Both the position numbers and the translations under genes were made by a program. From Pseudomonas fragi (GTDB lineage Bacteria; Pseudomonadota; Gammaproteobacteria; Pseudomonadales; Pseudomonadaceae), in the NCBI RefSeq assembly GCF_900105835.1, contig NZ_LT629783.1, positions 5,008,205 through 5,072,204 on the forward strand: 64,000 bases of DNA, written 5' to 3'. Shown in pieces: positions 1 through 10,255 of this stretch. The first letter of the stretch is position 1. Every line of letters begins with the position of its first letter. The notes under the pieces are model-generated. The model did not search any database, was not told the origin of the DNA, and worked only from the letters and a program-made list of their open reading frames with translations.

Positions 1-1
1 G

Positions 2-904
2 GAGCGCAACAAGGGCCCGTTGGGCAATGAAGAGATGGCGCGGTTGTTCCGCGAGATCATGTCTTCGTGCCTGGCGCTGGAGCAGCCGCTGAAAGTGGCT
101 TATCTGGGCCCGGAAGGCACCTTTACCCAGGCGGCGGCCATGAAGCACTTTGGCCATGCGGTCATCAGCAAGCCTATGGCTGCGATTGACGAAGTGTTCC
201 GTGAAGTGGCTGCCGGTGCGGTGAATTTTGGCGTGGTGCCGGTGGAAAACTCCACCGAAGGCGCAGTCAACCACACCCTCGACAGCTTCCTTGAGCATGA
301 CATGGTGATTTGCGGCGAAGTTGAGCTGCGCATCCACCATCACCTGCTGGTCGGCGAAAACACCAAGACAGACAGCATCAGCCGCATCTACTCCCACGCC
401 CAGTCGCTGGCCCAGTGCCGCAAATGGCTGGATGCGCATTACCCGAATGTCGAGCGCATTGCGGTGTCGAGTAATGCCGAAGCGGCCAAGCGGGTCAAGG
501 GTGAGTGGAACTCTGCCGCCATTGCCGGTGATATGGCTGCGGGCCTGTATGGTCTGACGCGCCTGGCCGAAAAAATCGAAGACCGCCCGGATAACTCCAC
601 GCGGTTCTTGATGATTGGCAGCCAGGAAGTGCCGCCAACTGGCGATGACAAAACTTCGATCATTGTGTCGATGAGTAACCGTCCGGGCGCCCTGCATGAG
701 CTGCTGGTGCCGTTCCATGAAAACGGGATCGATCTGACGCGCATTGAGACGCGTCCTTCGCGTAGCGGTAAATGGACCTATGTGTTTTTCATCGACTTTG
801 CTGGCCATCACCGCGACCCGTTGGTCAAAAGTGTCCTTGAGCAGATCAGTCAAGAAGCCGTAGCGCTTAAAGTATTGGGTTCCTACCCGAAAGCGGTTCT
901 CTGA
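2..904 (+). CDS. pheA: PheA P-protein, prephenate dehydratase part (5' truncated by window)
   Basis: The frame is open from base 2, so the gene begins upstream and only the last ~300 residues are visible. In this family (bifunctional chorismate mutase/prephenate dehydratase) the N-terminal mutase domain would be the missing part. The visible protein opens with the end of the mutase helix, then the dehydratase start (VAYLGPEGTF), the conserved NSTRFL motif and a C-terminal ACT regulatory domain with GALHELL and the ETRP element that binds phenylalanine. It converts chorismate to phenylpyruvate in phenylalanine synthesis and is expected to be feedback-inhibited by Phe. It is followed after 11 bp by hisC, consistent with a co-transcribed aromatic operon. 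Confidence 0.95.
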   Translation, partial: ERNKGPLGNEEMARLFREIMSSCLALEQPLKVAYLGPEGTFTQAAAMKHFGHAVISKPMAAIDEVFREVAAGAVNFGVVPVENSTEGAVNHTLDSFLEHDMVICGEVELRIHHHLLVGENTKTDSISRIYSHAQSLAQCRKWLDAHYPNVERIAVSSNAEAAKRVKGEWNSAAIAGDMAAGLYGLTRLAEKIEDRPDNSTRFLMIGSQEVPPTGDDKTSIIVSMSNRPGALHELLVPFHENGIDLTRIETRPSRSGKWTYVFFIDFAGHHRDPLVKSVLEQISQEAVALKVLGSYPKAVL

Positions 905-915
905 GGCGATAAAAC

Positions 916-2028
916 ATGAGCGGTGATTTCCTCGCCCTGGCGCAGCCGGGCGTGCAACAACTTTCGCCTTATGTCCCGGGCAAGCCTGTGGACGAACTGG
1001 CGCGTGAGCTGGATCTGGATCCGGCGACCATCGTCAAGCTGGCCAGCAATGAAAACCCTTTGGGTGCCAGCCCCAAGGCGCTGGAAGCCATTCGTGCCGA
1101 GCTGGCCGAATTGACGCGTTACCCGGATGGCAATGGTTTTGCCTTGAAAAGCCTGTTGGCCGGGCAGTGCGGTGTTGAGCTAGACCAGGTCACCCTGGGT
1201 AATGGCTCCAACGACATCCTGGAGCTGGTGGCGCGTGCCTACCTGGCGCCTGGCCTGAATGCAGTGTTCAGTGAGCATGCATTTGCCGTGTATCCGATCG
1301 TGACCCAGGCGGCAGGTGCCCAGGCCCGCGTCGTGCCGGCCAGGGATTGGGGGCATGACCTGCCTGCCATGCTTGCTGCCATAGATGCTGATACCCGGGT
1401 GGTCTTTATTGCCAACCCGAACAACCCGACCGGCACCTGGTTTGGCGTCGATGCACTGAACGAATTTTTGCAGGACGTGCCCGAGCATGTGCTCGTGGTG
1501 CTGGACGAAGCCTATATCGAGTACGCAGAGGGCGGTGATCTGCCTGATGGCCTGGAGTTCCTGTCGGCTTATCCAAACCTGCTGGTTTCCCGTACCTTCT
1601 CCAAGGCCTATGGCCTGGCTGCGTTGCGCGTGGGTTATGGGCTGTCGACGGCGGTGGTGGCCGATGTGCTCAACCGGGTCCGCCAGCCATTCAACGTCAA
1701 CAGCCTGGCGCTGGCAGCGGCTTGTGCGGCCCTGCAGGATACCGATTACCTGGCGCAAAGCCGTCGCCTGAACGAAGCCGGCATGCAGCAGCTGCAGGAT
1801 GGTTTTCGTCAGTTGGGCCTGGGCTGGATTCCGTCCCGGGGCAACTTTATCGCGGTGGATCTCGGTCAGGTGGCGGCTCCCGTCTATCAGGGGCTGCTGC
1901 GCGAAGGTGTGATCGTGCGCCCGGTGGCCAACTACGGCATGCCCAACCATTTGCGTATCACAATTGGTTTGCCGGCGGAAAACACCCGTCTGCTTGAGGC
2001 GCTGTCCAAGGTTCTTGCCCGTGGTTGA
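916..2028 (+). CDS. hisC: Histidinol-phosphate / aromatic aminotransferase HisC
   Basis: A 370-aa class I/II PLP aminotransferase. The SNENPLG N-terminal motif, the NPNNPTGT segment and the SRTFSKAYGLAALR segment with the PLP lysine are all present. The family converts histidinol-phosphate/imidazole-acetol phosphate and often accepts aromatic substrates. Its position between pheA and tyrA-aroA suggests it serves as the aromatic (phenylpyruvate/hydroxyphenylpyruvate or prephenate) transaminase; this is inference from context. A second hisC in the histidine operon would be expected elsewhere. The stop lies 4 bp before the proposed ATG of the next gene. Confidence 0.93.
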   Translation: MSGDFLALAQPGVQQLSPYVPGKPVDELARELDLDPATIVKLASNENPLGASPKALEAIRAELAELTRYPDGNGFALKSLLAGQCGVELDQVTLGNGSNDILELVARAYLAPGLNAVFSEHAFAVYPIVTQAAGAQARVVPARDWGHDLPAMLAAIDADTRVVFIANPNNPTGTWFGVDALNEFLQDVPEHVLVVLDEAYIEYAEGGDLPDGLEFLSAYPNLLVSRTFSKAYGLAALRVGYGLSTAVVADVLNRVRQPFNVNSLALAAACAALQDTDYLAQSRRLNEAGMQQLQDGFRQLGLGWIPSRGNFIAVDLGQVAAPVYQGLLREGVIVRPVANYGMPNHLRITIGLPAENTRLLEALSKVLARG

Positions 2029-2032
2029 TGTA

Positions 2033-4264
2033 ATGTCTGTGCAATCTGTAAAGCCTGTAATAGGGCGTCTGGTCGTGGTCGGGCTGGGCCTGATTGGTGG
2101 CTCCTTCGCCAAAGGTCTGCGTGAAAGCGGTTTGTGTGCCGAGGTGGTCGGGGTCGATCTCGACCCTCAGTCCTGTGCCCTGGCTGTGGAGCTGGGGGTT
2201 GTCGACCGCTGTGAAGCGGACCTGGCGACCGCCTGTGTGGGGGCTGATGTGATCCAGTTGGCCGTGCCGATCCTGGCCATGGAAAAAATGCTCGGCCTTC
2301 TGGCGGGCATGGACCTTGGCCGGGCGGTGCTGACGGATGTAGGCAGTGCCAAGGGTAATGTCGTGCGCGCTGCGGCACAGGCTTTTGGTGGCATGCCGCC
2401 GCGTTTCGTGCCCGGCCATCCGATTGCCGGGTCCGAGCAAAGTGGCGTCGAAGCCTCGAATGCCAGCCTGTTCCAGCGCCACAAGGTGATCTTGACCCCT
2501 GTGGCCCAGACCGATGCCGATGCGTTGGCCCTGGTCGATACGATGTGGCGCGCCCTGGGTGCGGACGTCGAACATATGCAGGTCGAGCGACATGACGAGG
2601 TGCTGGCGGCAACCAGCCATTTGCCTCATTTGCTGGCCTTCGGGCTGGTGGATTCTCTTGCCAAGCGCAACGAGAATCTGGATATCTTCCGTTACGCAGC
2701 GGGTGGCTTCCGTGATTTCACAAGAATCGCCGGCAGCGACCCGGTAATGTGGCATGACATTTTTCTCGCGAACCGCGAGGCAGTGCTGCGCACATTGGAT
2801 ACATTTCGCAGTGATCTCGACGCCTTGCGCGACGCGGTCGATGCAGGGGATGGGCATCAATTGCTGGGCGTCTTTACGCGCGCCCGGGTTGCCCGCGAGC
2901 ATTTCAGTAAAATCCTGGCCCGCCGGGCATATGTGGACGCTATGAATTCCAACGATCTGATTTTTTTGGCAAATCCTGGTGGTCAAGTAACTGGCCGGAT
3001 CCGCGTACCAGGCGACAAATCCATTTCCCACCGCTCGATCATGCTCGGCTCATTGGCTGAAGGCACGACCGAGGTGGAAGGTTTCCTTGAGGGTGAAGAT
3101 GCCCTGGCCACGCTGCAGGCGTTCCGTGACATGGGCGTGGTGATTGAAGGCCCGCATCATGGTCGCGTGACCATTCATGGTGTCGGCCTGCACGGCTTGA
3201 AAGCGCCGCCGGGCCCGATCTACCTGGGTAACTCGGGCACCTCCATGCGCCTGTTGTCCGGCCTGCTGGCCGCGCAGAATTTCGATACCACCCTGACCGG
3301 CGATGCATCCCTGACCAAGCGTCCGATGAATCGTGTGGCCAACCCGTTGCGCGAAATGGGTGCCGTGATTGAAACCGCTGCCGAAGGTCGTCCACCGATG
3401 ACCATTCGCGGCGGTCATGCGCTCAAGGGCATGGACTACACCTTGCCGATGGCCAGTGCCCAGGTTAAATCCTGCCTGTTGCTGGCAGGGCTGTATGCTG
3501 AAGGCAAGACTTCGGTCACCGAGCCAGCGCCAACCCGCGACCATACCGAGCGCATGCTGCAAGGCTTCGGCTACCCGGTTACGGTTAATGGTCCTACGGC
3601 TTCGGTTGAATCGGGCCACAAGCTGACAGCGACCCATATTGAAGTGCCGGGGGATATTTCCTCTTCGGCGTTCTTCCTGGTTGCCGCCTCCATTGCTGAA
3701 GGCTCGGACCTGCTGCTTGAGCATGTCGGTATCAATCCGACCCGTACTGGCGTTATCGATATCCTGCGCCTGATGGGGGCTGACATCACGCTTGAGAACC
3801 AGCGCGAAGTGGGCGGCGAGCCGGTGGCTGACTTGCGCGTACGCGCAGCTAAACTCAAGGGTATCGAGATTCCTGAAGAGCTGGTGCCGTTGGCAATCGA
3901 CGAATTCCCGGTCCTGTTCGTGGCCGCCGCTGTCGCCGAGGGTCGCACGATCCTACGCGGTGCAGAGGAGTTGCGGGTCAAGGAATCCGACCGCATTCAG
4001 GTAATGGCAGATGGCTTGCTGAGCCTGGGTGTGAAGTGCGAGCCAACCCCGGATGGCATCATTATTGAGGGTGGTTCCATCGGCGGTGGTGAGGTTCATG
4101 GGCATGGCGACCACCGTATCGCGATGGCCTTCAGTGTGGCTTCGTTGCGCGCAACCGCTCCAATCCGTATCCATGATTGCGCCAACGTTGCGACTTCGTT
4201 CCCCAACTTCCTTGCCCTGTGCAAGCAAGTGGGCATGCGTGTAGCTCAAGAGGCAAACTCGTGA
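2033..4264 (+). CDS. tyrA-aroA: Fused prephenate dehydrogenase (TyrA) and EPSP synthase (AroA)
   Basis: A 743-aa two-domain protein. Residues ~1-300 are TyrA: the NAD-binding [15 protein letters not shown] loop and the PGHPIAGSE substrate motif. From about residue 304 comes Aro[10 protein letters not shown] near its start, GNSGTSMRL, and the C-terminal [15 protein letters not shown] region. TyrA makes 4-hydroxyphenylpyruvate for tyrosine; AroA makes 5-enolpyruvylshikimate-3-phosphate in the shikimate pathway. The fusion is characteristic of pseudomonads. The frame is open upstream inside hisC, but ATG 2033 is chosen because it precedes the Rossmann fold by ~15 residues. The stop overlaps the cmk start (TGATG), implying translational coupling. 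Confidence 0.94.
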   Translation: MSVQSVKPVIGRLVVVGLGLIGGSFAKGLRESGLCAEVVGVDLDPQSCALAVELGVVDRCEADLATACVGADVIQLAVPILAMEKMLGLLAGMDLGRAVLTDVGSAKGNVVRAAAQAFGGMPPRFVPGHPIAGSEQSGVEASNASLFQRHKVILTPVAQTDADALALVDTMWRALGADVEHMQVERHDEVLAATSHLPHLLAFGLVDSLAKRNENLDIFRYAAGGFRDFTRIAGSDPVMWHDIFLANREAVLRTLDTFRSDLDALRDAVDAGDGHQLLGVFTRARVAREHFSKILARRAYVDAMNSNDLIFLANPGGQVTGRIRVPGDKSISHRSIMLGSLAEGTTEVEGFLEGEDALATLQAFRDMGVVIEGPHHGRVTIHGVGLHGLKAPPGPIYLGNSGTSMRLLSGLLAAQNFDTTLTGDASLTKRPMNRVANPLREMGAVIETAAEGRPPMTIRGGHALKGMDYTLPMASAQVKSCLLLAGLYAEGKTSVTEPAPTRDHTERMLQGFGYPVTVNGPTASVESGHKLTATHIEVPGDISSSAFFLVAASIAEGSDLLLEHVGINPTRTGVIDILRLMGADITLENQREVGGEPVADLRVRAAKLKGIEIPEELVPLAIDEFPVLFVAAAVAEGRTILRGAEELRVKESDRIQVMADGLLSLGVKCEPTPDGIIIEGGSIGGGEVHGHGDHRIAMAFSVASLRATAPIRIHDCANVATSFPNFLALCKQVGMRVAQEANS

Positions 4265-4950
4265 TGGTTTCGGCACCGGTTATCACCATCGACGGCCCGA
4301 GCGGTTCAGGCAAAGGCACGGTTGCTGGCATCCTGGCCAAGCGCCTGGGGTGGAATTTGCTCGACTCCGGTGCTCTGTACCGCCTGTTGGCATTTGCCGC
4401 AGGTAATCACGGCGTTGCTCTGGATAACGAGGCGTTGCTGGAAAAACTGGCGGCGCATCTTGATGTTCAGTTCATCGGCGCGACGGACGGTAAGCCAGCA
4501 CGGATCATTCTGGAAGGTGATGACGTGACCCACGCCATCCGCAGCGAGACCGTAGCGGCTGGAGCCTCGAAAGTCGCGGCTTTGCCGGCTGTTCGCGATG
4601 CATTGCTGCAGCGTCAGCGTGCCTTTCTGGAGTTTCCGGGCCTGGTTGCAGATGGTCGGGACATGGGTACGGTGGTGTTTCCTGACGCGCCATTGAAGGT
4701 TTTTCTGACCGCCAGCGCCGAGGAGCGGGCCCGTCGCCGTTACTTGCAGTTGAAGGCCAAGGGCGATGATGTTAGTCTCTCGGGTCTGCTAGATGAGATT
4801 CGTGCCCGCGACGAGCGTGACACGCAGCGTGCAATAGCCCCGCTCAAACCGGCGGCTGATGCCATACAGCTGGACTCCACGGAGTTGTCAATCGAGCAGG
4901 TGCTGGAACGCATCATGAGTGAAATCGCACTTCGCGATATCGCTGGATGA
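4264..4950 (+). CDS. cmk: Cytidylate kinase
   Basis: A 228-aa CMP/dCMP kinase. The P-loop GPSGSGKG lies at residues ~10-17, followed by the SGALYR acceptor-site motif and the [13 protein letters not shown] loop near residue 125. It phosphorylates CMP and dCMP for pyrimidine nucleotide recycling in the cytoplasm. ATG 4264 shares bases with the TGA of aroA and has AGAGG about 10 bp upstream, which rules out the longer frame inside aroA. The cmk-rpsA order is conserved in gammaproteobacteria. Confidence 0.95.
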   Translation: MVSAPVITIDGPSGSGKGTVAGILAKRLGWNLLDSGALYRLLAFAAGNHGVALDNEALLEKLAAHLDVQFIGATDGKPARIILEGDDVTHAIRSETVAAGASKVAALPAVRDALLQRQRAFLEFPGLVADGRDMGTVVFPDAPLKVFLTASAEERARRRYLQLKAKGDDVSLSGLLDEIRARDERDTQRAIAPLKPAADAIQLDSTELSIEQVLERIMSEIALRDIAG

Positions 4951-4958
4951 CCAAGAAA

Positions 4959-5000
4959 GCGTGCAGGAGACCAGAAATAGTCCTGCATGCCTTCTTTTAT
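4959..5000 (+). terminator. Hairpin after cmk, possible terminator or attenuator
   Basis: Bases 4959-4968 (GCGTGCAGGA) pair with 4981-4990 (TCCTGCATGC), one G-U, with a 12-nt loop, followed by CTTCTTTTA. The T-run is imperfect, so read-through into rpsA is possible. Confidence 0.45.
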
Positions 5001-5073
5001 ATGAACGTAACCCACATTGTCTGGAATGTGGCAGATGGGCGTATTCCTTCGCCCTTGATCAACAGGAATTAAA

Positions 5074-6768
5074 ATGAGCGAAAGCTTTGCAGAACTCTTT
5101 GAAGAAAGCCTAAAAACCCTGAATCTTCAGGCTGGCTCGATCATCACCGCTATCATCGTTGATATCGATTACCAAGCTGGTTGGGTTACCGTTCACGCTG
5201 GTTTGAAGTCGGAAGGCCTCATCCCGCTGGAGCAGTTCCACAACGACGCTGGCGAACTGAACATCAACATCGGTGATGAAGTTCACGTTGCGCTGGACGC
5301 GGTCGAAGACGGCTTTGGCGAAACCAAACTGTCCCGTGAAAAAGCCAAGCGCGCTGAATGCTGGATCGTTCTGGAAGCAGCCTTCGCAGCAGAAGAAGTG
5401 GTCAAGGGCGTTATCAACGGTAAGGTTAAAGGCGGCTTCACTGTCGACGTTAACGGCATCCGTGCGTTCCTGCCAGGTTCTCTGGTTGACGTTCGTCCAG
5501 TGCGCGATACTACGCACCTGGAAGGCAAAGAGCTGGAATTCAAGGTCATCAAGCTGGACCAGAAGCGCAACAACGTTGTTGTTTCGCGTCGCAGCGTGCT
5601 TGAAGCAGAGAACTCCGCCGAGCGTGAAGCTCTGCTGGAATCGCTGCAAGAAGGTCAGCAAGTTAAAGGTATCGTTAAAAACCTCACGGATTACGGCGCA
5701 TTCGTCGATCTGGGTGGCGTTGACGGCCTGCTGCACATCACTGACATGGCTTGGAAGCGTATCAAGCATCCTTCCGAAATCGTCAACGTTGGCGACGAGA
5801 TCGATGTCAAGGTTCTGAAATACGATCGCGAACGCAACCGTGTTTCCCTGGGCCTGAAGCAACTGGGTGAAGATCCATGGGTTGCTATCAAAGCTCGTTA
5901 CCCAGAAAGCACTCGCGTTACCGCGCGTGTAACCAACCTGACTGACTACGGCTGCTTCGCAGAGCTGGAAGAAGGCGTTGAAGGTCTGGTACACGTTTCG
6001 GAAATGGACTGGACCAACAAAAACATCCACCCTTCGAAAGTCGTACAAGTCGGCGACGAAGTGGAAGTTATGGTTCTGGACATCGACGAAGAGCGTCGTC
6101 GTATCTCCCTGGGCATCAAGCAGTGCAAATCTAACCCATGGGAAGATTTCTCTGGCCAGTTCAACAAGGGCGATAAAATCTCCGGCACCATCAAGTCGAT
6201 CACCGATTTCGGTATCTTCATTGGTCTGGACGGCGGCATCGACGGCCTGGTTCACCTGTCCGACATCTCCTGGAACGAAGTGGGCGAAGAAGCCGTACGT
6301 CGTTTCAAGAAGGGCGACGAGCTGGACACCGTTATCCTGTCTGTTGACCCAGAGCGTGAGCGCATCTCCCTGGGTATCAAGCAGCTGGAAAGCGATCCGT
6401 TCTCCGAGTACGTTCAAGAGAACGACAAAGGCGCAATCGTTAAGGGCATCGTGAAAGAAGTTGACGCTAAAGGCGCCATCATCACTCTGGCCAACGATAT
6501 CGAAGCGACTCTGAAAGCCTCCGAAATCAGCCGTGACCGCGTTGAAGACGCGCGCAACGTTCTGAAAGAAGGCGAAGAAGTAGAAGCCAAGATCATCAGC
6601 GTTGATCGCAAGAGCCGCGTAATCCAACTCTCCATCAAGTCGAAAGATGATGCTGAAGAGAAAGAAGCAATCCAGAGCCTGCGCGACAAGCCAGCTACCT
6701 CTGACATTGCTGCTGGTCCGACCACTTTGGGCGACCTGCTGCGTGCACAAATGGAAAAACAGAACTAA
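5074..6768 (+). CDS. rpsA: 30S ribosomal protein S1
   Basis: A 564-aa protein with six S1 RNA-binding repeats, each showing the G-x-V-x-(D/N)-x-(T/D)[14 protein letters not shown] pattern and ending in a ...[12 protein letters not shown] strand (about residues 20-90, 105-170, 190-260, 275-345, 360-435, 450-520). Length matches the family. It binds mRNA on the 30S subunit and helps initiation at weak or structured leaders. SD-like AGGA lies just upstream of ATG 5074. The codon choice is more uniform than in neighbours, as expected for a highly expressed gene. A strong terminator follows. Confidence 0.98.
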   Translation: MSESFAELFEESLKTLNLQAGSIITAIIVDIDYQAGWVTVHAGLKSEGLIPLEQFHNDAGELNINIGDEVHVALDAVEDGFGETKLSREKAKRAECWIVLEAAFAAEEVVKGVINGKVKGGFTVDVNGIRAFLPGSLVDVRPVRDTTHLEGKELEFKVIKLDQKRNNVVVSRRSVLEAENSAEREALLESLQEGQQVKGIVKNLTDYGAFVDLGGVDGLLHITDMAWKRIKHPSEIVNVGDEIDVKVLKYDRERNRVSLGLKQLGEDPWVAIKARYPESTRVTARVTNLTDYGCFAELEEGVEGLVHVSEMDWTNKNIHPSKVVQVGDEVEVMVLDIDEERRRISLGIKQCKSNPWEDFSGQFNKGDKISGTIKSITDFGIFIGLDGGIDGLVHLSDISWNEVGEEAVRRFKKGDELDTVILSVDPERERISLGIKQLESDPFSEYVQENDKGAIVKGIVKEVDAKGAIITLANDIEATLKASEISRDRVEDARNVLKEGEEVEAKIISVDRKSRVIQLSIKSKDDAEEKEAIQSLRDKPATSDIAAGPTTLGDLLRAQMEKQN

Positions 6769-6786
6769 GTTCTGATTGACCATAGA

Positions 6787-6814
6787 AAAAGGGCGACTTA
6801 GGTCGCCCTTTTTT
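6787..6814 (+). terminator. Rho-independent terminator of rpsA
   Basis: Stem GGGCGAC (6791-6797) / GTCGCCC (6802-6808) with loop TTAG, extended by A4/T4 pairing and a T6 run. It lies 18 bp after the rpsA stop. Confidence 0.9.
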
Positions 6815-7097
6815 GTGCCTGCGATTTGAGTATGAGGTTATCAAGCTCTTGTAAAAGCGTGCGTGTGGCTCGTTCTGGAGTTGGCTGTGGGTGAGGGCGG
6901 GCGCTGACGCTGCGTAGCCTGTGCGCTGCCTGGGGTGGTATGGGCCTGATGGCTGTGGTTGTTTATGGTGGGGCCGGTTATTTGCAGTGCTTATGCGGCT
7001 TGTGAAGATAAGTCAATCCCTGGGCTGTTCAAATTCTTTCGATCATGCTAAAACCTTGGGAGCGCTGATCTAGCTGCTTGAAAAAGAAGGGAAAAAT
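6815..7097. other. Intergenic region rpsA-ihfB
   Basis: About 280 bp with no convincing reading frame and no repeat recognised. It presumably carries the ihfB promoter. The 50 bp before ihfB are A/T-richer than the rest and end in the SD-like AGAAGGGAAAAAT. Confidence 0.6.
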
Positions 7098-7394
7098 ATG
7101 ACGAAGTCGGAGTTGATCGAACGAATTGTCACCCATCAAGGGCTACTCTCATCCAAGGATGTGGAGTTGGCCATCAAGACCATGCTTGAACAAATGTCTC
7201 AATGCCTCGCGACCGGGGATCGTATCGAAATCCGTGGTTTTGGCAGCTTCTCCCTGCATTACCGCGCCCCTCGTGTAGGCCGCAACCCCAAGACAGGCCA
7301 GTCGGTCAGCCTGGATGGCAAATTTGTGCCTCATTTCAAACCGGGCAAAGAGCTGCGAGACCGGGTGAACGAGGATGAGGAAGACGACATTTAA
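7098..7394 (+). CDS. ihfB: Integration host factor subunit beta
   Basis: A 98-aa DNA-bending protein of the HU/IHF family: [10 protein letters not shown] start, beta-arm signature [19 protein letters not shown] and the FKPGKELR region near the C terminus. It pairs with IHF-alpha, bends DNA at specific sites, and acts in transcription, recombination and nucleoid structure. The acidic C-terminal tail (EDEEDD) is common in pseudomonad IhfB. SD AAGGGA precedes the ATG. LapA follows after 23 bp. Confidence 0.97.
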   Translation: MTKSELIERIVTHQGLLSSKDVELAIKTMLEQMSQCLATGDRIEIRGFGSFSLHYRAPRVGRNPKTGQSVSLDGKFVPHFKPGKELRDRVNEDEEDDI

Positions 7395-7417
7395 CCTTCA
7401 GGGAACAGGAGTTGCCG

Positions 7418-7669
7418 ATGCGTAACGTCAAACGAGCAGTGCTGGCGGTGTTTTCTCTGCTGATCATGTTCGGGGTCGTGATTTTCACCCTCGAAAACCA
7501 GCAGCCCACGGCGCTGATGTTTTTGGGTTGGCGCTCCCCTGAACTGCCGCAATCGTTTTTCTTTATTGGCGCCTTGCTGGTGGGAATGGCGGTTGGGCCG
7601 TTAATGGGCTTTATTGCTTACCAGCGCAAGGCGAGCAGGCTCAAGCGCCGACTGCAGGCTCAGGTATAA
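7418..7669 (+). CDS. lapA: LapA-family (DUF1049) small inner-membrane protein
   Basis: An 83-aa protein with two hydrophobic segments (residues ~5-25 and ~43-65) and a short basic tail (RKASRLKRRL). This fits lipopolysaccharide assembly protein A domain proteins, which in E. coli work with LapB to control LPS synthesis through LpxC turnover. ATG 7418 is preferred over the in-frame TTG 7412 because CAGGAG lies at proper spacing. Placement between ihfB and wzz is typical of Pseudomonas. The exact role here is inferred from family. Confidence 0.8.
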   Translation: MRNVKRAVLAVFSLLIMFGVVIFTLENQQPTALMFLGWRSPELPQSFFFIGALLVGMAVGPLMGFIAYQRKASRLKRRLQAQV

Positions 7670-7928
7670 GACTGCCCGAAGTGGGGCAGGAAGGCTGCCA
7701 CCTTCCGGTCAATCAGGTGCTTTGATTGGGAAATGTCCTACAGGCCTGGTGGGTTGTATTGTTTGGTAATGTTGGCAGAATGCGCTCTGTTCTCGATTGC
7801 CAGAAATTTTTATGCTTCGTCAGGTCTACAGTGATGGTTAACCTGATTGTCAAAGCCACGATAACTCTCGTACTTAAAAATTTCTGCATGACGAGCCCGC
7901 AGTTTCTTAATGAAGGCAGGCCTTGTTT

Positions 7929-9281
7929 GTGAGTAGCAATACACCCGCTCCGGTTGGTCCGTTGCCTAATGAGGTGGATTTGTTTGCCTTGTTTCAGGCT
8001 GTGTGGCAGCAAAAAATAATCGTCATTGCCACGACCTTGCTCTGTGCTCTGATTGCCATGGGCTATGCATTTCTGGTCACGCCTGAATATCAGGTTGGCA
8101 CCTTGCTGCGCCCCGCAGCGATCAATGAGCTGGATGCCCTCAATCGCTCGGGTGTCTATACCCTGCCTCCCAGTGAAGCCTTGTTGAAGGTTGGCTCAGC
8201 CCTTGAGTCTTATGACACCCGACTGGGCTTCTTCAAAAGCCACCAGGCCTTGTTCAATCAATTCAAACAACCCGGGCGCACACTTGAGCAAAGCTTCGAG
8301 GAGTTCGATCGCAGTTCGCTGAAACTCAAACTGCCTGATTCCCAGAAACCGGGTTCCCTGGGTGCCTTCATAGGGCTTGAACTGAACTATCCGCAAGGGG
8401 TTGATGGCGTACAAATTCTCAATGGCTTTGTAAATTACGCCATTGCCGCCGAGCGCGAGCAAATTGCCGCAGACCTTAAGGTTATCGTCACTAATCGGCT
8501 GGCTGAGCTCAAGGGCAAGCTCGACGCAGCGCGTGCCAGTTATGAAACCGATAAAGACGTACGGATCGCGATCTTGCTGGAGGCTGATAACCTCAAGCGC
8601 GCGCAGTTGCAAGACGAGGTCAAGGCGCTTCGCCAGCAGCTCAAGACCGGACGCCAGGATCGAATGGCGCAGCTGGATGAAGCTATCGGCATCGCCAGGG
8701 CATTGGGCATTAGCAAGCCGACAACTCCTTCAAACCTGGGAGACACGGCGCATCCTGGCGAAACGAGTGTGATGCGCACCGAAATCAACAACCAGCAGAT
8801 ACCCCTGTATTTCATGGGTGTAGAGGCACTTGGTGCCGAACGTGCGGTCTTGCAGCAGCGCAAGACGGATGATTTTACCGCCGAACGCATTGCCGAGATT
8901 GCGCGTGAGCTGCAGTTGTTGCAGAGCAACCGTGAAGTCGAGGTGCTCAAGCAGCGTCAAAACGAAGACCTGTTCTTGAGTGGGGTCGAGCCCTTGCGCG
9001 CTGAAATCGTGCGTCTCGGTGGCGTAGCCAATCTCGATATCAGTAATTTGAAGCTGGTTTCTGTTGATCGTGAGGCGGTGGAGCCTCTTGGCCCGATCAA
9101 GCCCAAGAGGGTCTTGATTGTGCTGTTTGCCGGGGTGCTTGGTGCGCTGGCAGGCATACTTATTGTTCTGTTAAAGCACTTTGTGGTGTTGCGTCGAGCG
9201 CAATCAAGCAACCCGGTGCCTGCGGGAGTTTTGACTGGTTTGGCAAGCAGTGCAAAAGTCCTGCAGAAAGATTCCCGCTAA
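7929..9281 (+). CDS. wzz: O-antigen chain-length determinant Wzz
   Basis: A ~450-aa polysaccharide co-polymerase: cytoplasmic N terminus with EVDLFALFQAVWQQK, a first membrane segment at ~residues 30-50, a long periplasmic coiled-coil-rich region, and a second membrane segment near residue 395 with PKRVLIVLFAGVLGALAG. Wzz oligomers set the modal O-polysaccharide length made by Wzy. GTG 7929 is chosen because AAGGCAGG lies 8 bp upstream. The in-frame TTG 7923 has no such spacing. It stands at the head of the O-antigen locus. Confidence 0.88.
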   Translation: MSSNTPAPVGPLPNEVDLFALFQAVWQQKIIVIATTLLCALIAMGYAFLVTPEYQVGTLLRPAAINELDALNRSGVYTLPPSEALLKVGSALESYDTRLGFFKSHQALFNQFKQPGRTLEQSFEEFDRSSLKLKLPDSQKPGSLGAFIGLELNYPQGVDGVQILNGFVNYAIAAEREQIAADLKVIVTNRLAELKGKLDAARASYETDKDVRIAILLEADNLKRAQLQDEVKALRQQLKTGRQDRMAQLDEAIGIARALGISKPTTPSNLGDTAHPGETSVMRTEINNQQIPLYFMGVEALGAERAVLQQRKTDDFTAERIAEIARELQLLQSNREVEVLKQRQNEDLFLSGVEPLRAEIVRLGGVANLDISNLKLVSVDREAVEPLGPIKPKRVLIVLFAGVLGALAGILIVLLKHFVVLRRAQSSNPVPAGVLTGLASSAKVLQKDSR

Positions 9282-9315
9282 TTCCTCCCTTGTTGCCTGG
9301 GCTGAGGCCCTCTTC

Positions 9316-9542
9316 ATGGAGTTGTATCAGCTTGCATATGTCATGTACCACGAGGCTGTTAGCCGCGACTCGGGTACGAGTGCCAATTATCAGCAGATGC
9401 AGGATCAGTTGGGGCTTGATATCACTTCTTTGTCTTTGGTACATGGCGAAATAGTGGCAAAACGGTCTCAAAAAAAAAGCCGTTGGGCTTGTATCAATCA
9501 CTCAAAGAGGCTGTCGATGTACTGGCCCCTACAAACGGATGA
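9316..9542 (+). CDS. Unrecognised small ORF with an apparent -1 frameshift at an A9 run
   Basis: The frame from ATG 9316 (GAGG ~8 bp upstream) reads as plausible protein up to a run of nine A at 9470-9478, then becomes low-complexity and unlike coding. Shifting -1 at the run restores a natural-looking end (KPLGLYQSLKEAVDVLAPTNG) that stops at 9542, giving ~75 aa. The alternatives are a degraded gene, a slippage-dependent gene, or chance. I recognise no family. It lies between wzz and rfaH in a 365-bp interval that holds no other gene. Confidence 0.3.
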
Positions 9543-9646
9543 TGCGCTGCGGTTAAATATCACGGCCAGGCAAGAACCAACTACTTGCCATTGGCACATA
9601 CACTGCACAATGGTAAAACACAGAAGAACCTATTAATGAATTCCCC

Positions 9647-10174
9647 ATGTCCATAACAAGTAGCACTGTCACTCAGGAACCCGCTGAATCCAGAACCGGA
9701 GACTGGTATCTGGTGCAGTGCAAGCCCAGACAAGACGAGCGCGCCGAGGAAAACCTCTTGCGCCAGGGCTATGAATGCTCACGCCCGGCCTGTCGCCGCG
9801 AGCGGCTGCTGCGCGGGCAGCGGCAATACGTTCAAGAGTCCTTGTTTCCGGGGTATCTGTTTATCCATATGCCGCAAGGCGCCAATTGGGCTCCTTTGCG
9901 CTCCACACGTGGTGTGGCACGGGTTGTCGCCTTTGGTGGGCGTCCGCTTGCCGTCAGCTGCGAACTGGTTTCCCAACTGCAGAATCGTGCAGAGACTCAC
10001 ATCATTACCACGTTTAACCCGGGTGACAAAGTCACCATCCTCGATCAAGGCTTTGCAGGTATTGAGTCCATTTTCATGTCGATGGACGGCGAAGAACGGG
10101 TGATCTTGCTTATCAATTTAATGAACCGCCAGCAACAGATCAGTTTGCCGATGGCGAGTATTGCCAACCGCTAA
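9647..10174 (+). CDS. rfaH: Transcription antiterminator RfaH (NusG paralogue)
   Basis: A 175-aa NGN-KOW protein. The N-terminal domain shows WYLVQCKPRQDERAEENL and ESLFPGYLFIHM, the latter typical of RfaH/NusG; the C-terminal part is a short KOW region (FNPGDKVTILDQGFAGIE). RfaH is recruited to RNA polymerase paused at ops elements and suppresses termination and polarity in long surface-polysaccharide operons. A perfect ops-like site lies 70 bp past its stop, in the leader of the sugar operon that begins with rmlA, so its target is apparently the adjacent cluster. A 13-residue N-terminal extension precedes the NGN fold. Confidence 0.9.
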   Translation: MSITSSTVTQEPAESRTGDWYLVQCKPRQDERAEENLLRQGYECSRPACRRERLLRGQRQYVQESLFPGYLFIHMPQGANWAPLRSTRGVARVVAFGGRPLAVSCELVSQLQNRAETHIITTFNPGDKVTILDQGFAGIESIFMSMDGEERVILLINLMNRQQQISLPMASIANR

Positions 10175-10243
10175 CCGGAACTCTGGCGCTGCCGAGTCAA
10201 TCAACACATAACGCGTTCTCAGGGAATTGACGATGAATCCTGG

Positions 10244-10255
10244 GGCGGTAGCGTG
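10244..10255 (+). promoter_or_regulatory. ops element (RfaH recruitment site)
   Basis: GGCGGTAGCGTG matches the E. coli ops pausing/RfaH-loading sequence exactly. It is on the coding strand, 80 bp before the rmlA start and 70 bp after rfaH, in a non-coding leader, which is where an operon polarity suppressor would load. Confidence 0.88.

Noticed and set aside
5110-6783. Long open frame on the minus strand of rpsA
   Set aside because: It mirrors the biased codon use of rpsA; the plus-strand S1 repeats are certain.
7680-7710. GGAAGG/CCTTCC hairpin after lapA
   Set aside because: Short stem without a T-run; not enough to call a terminator.
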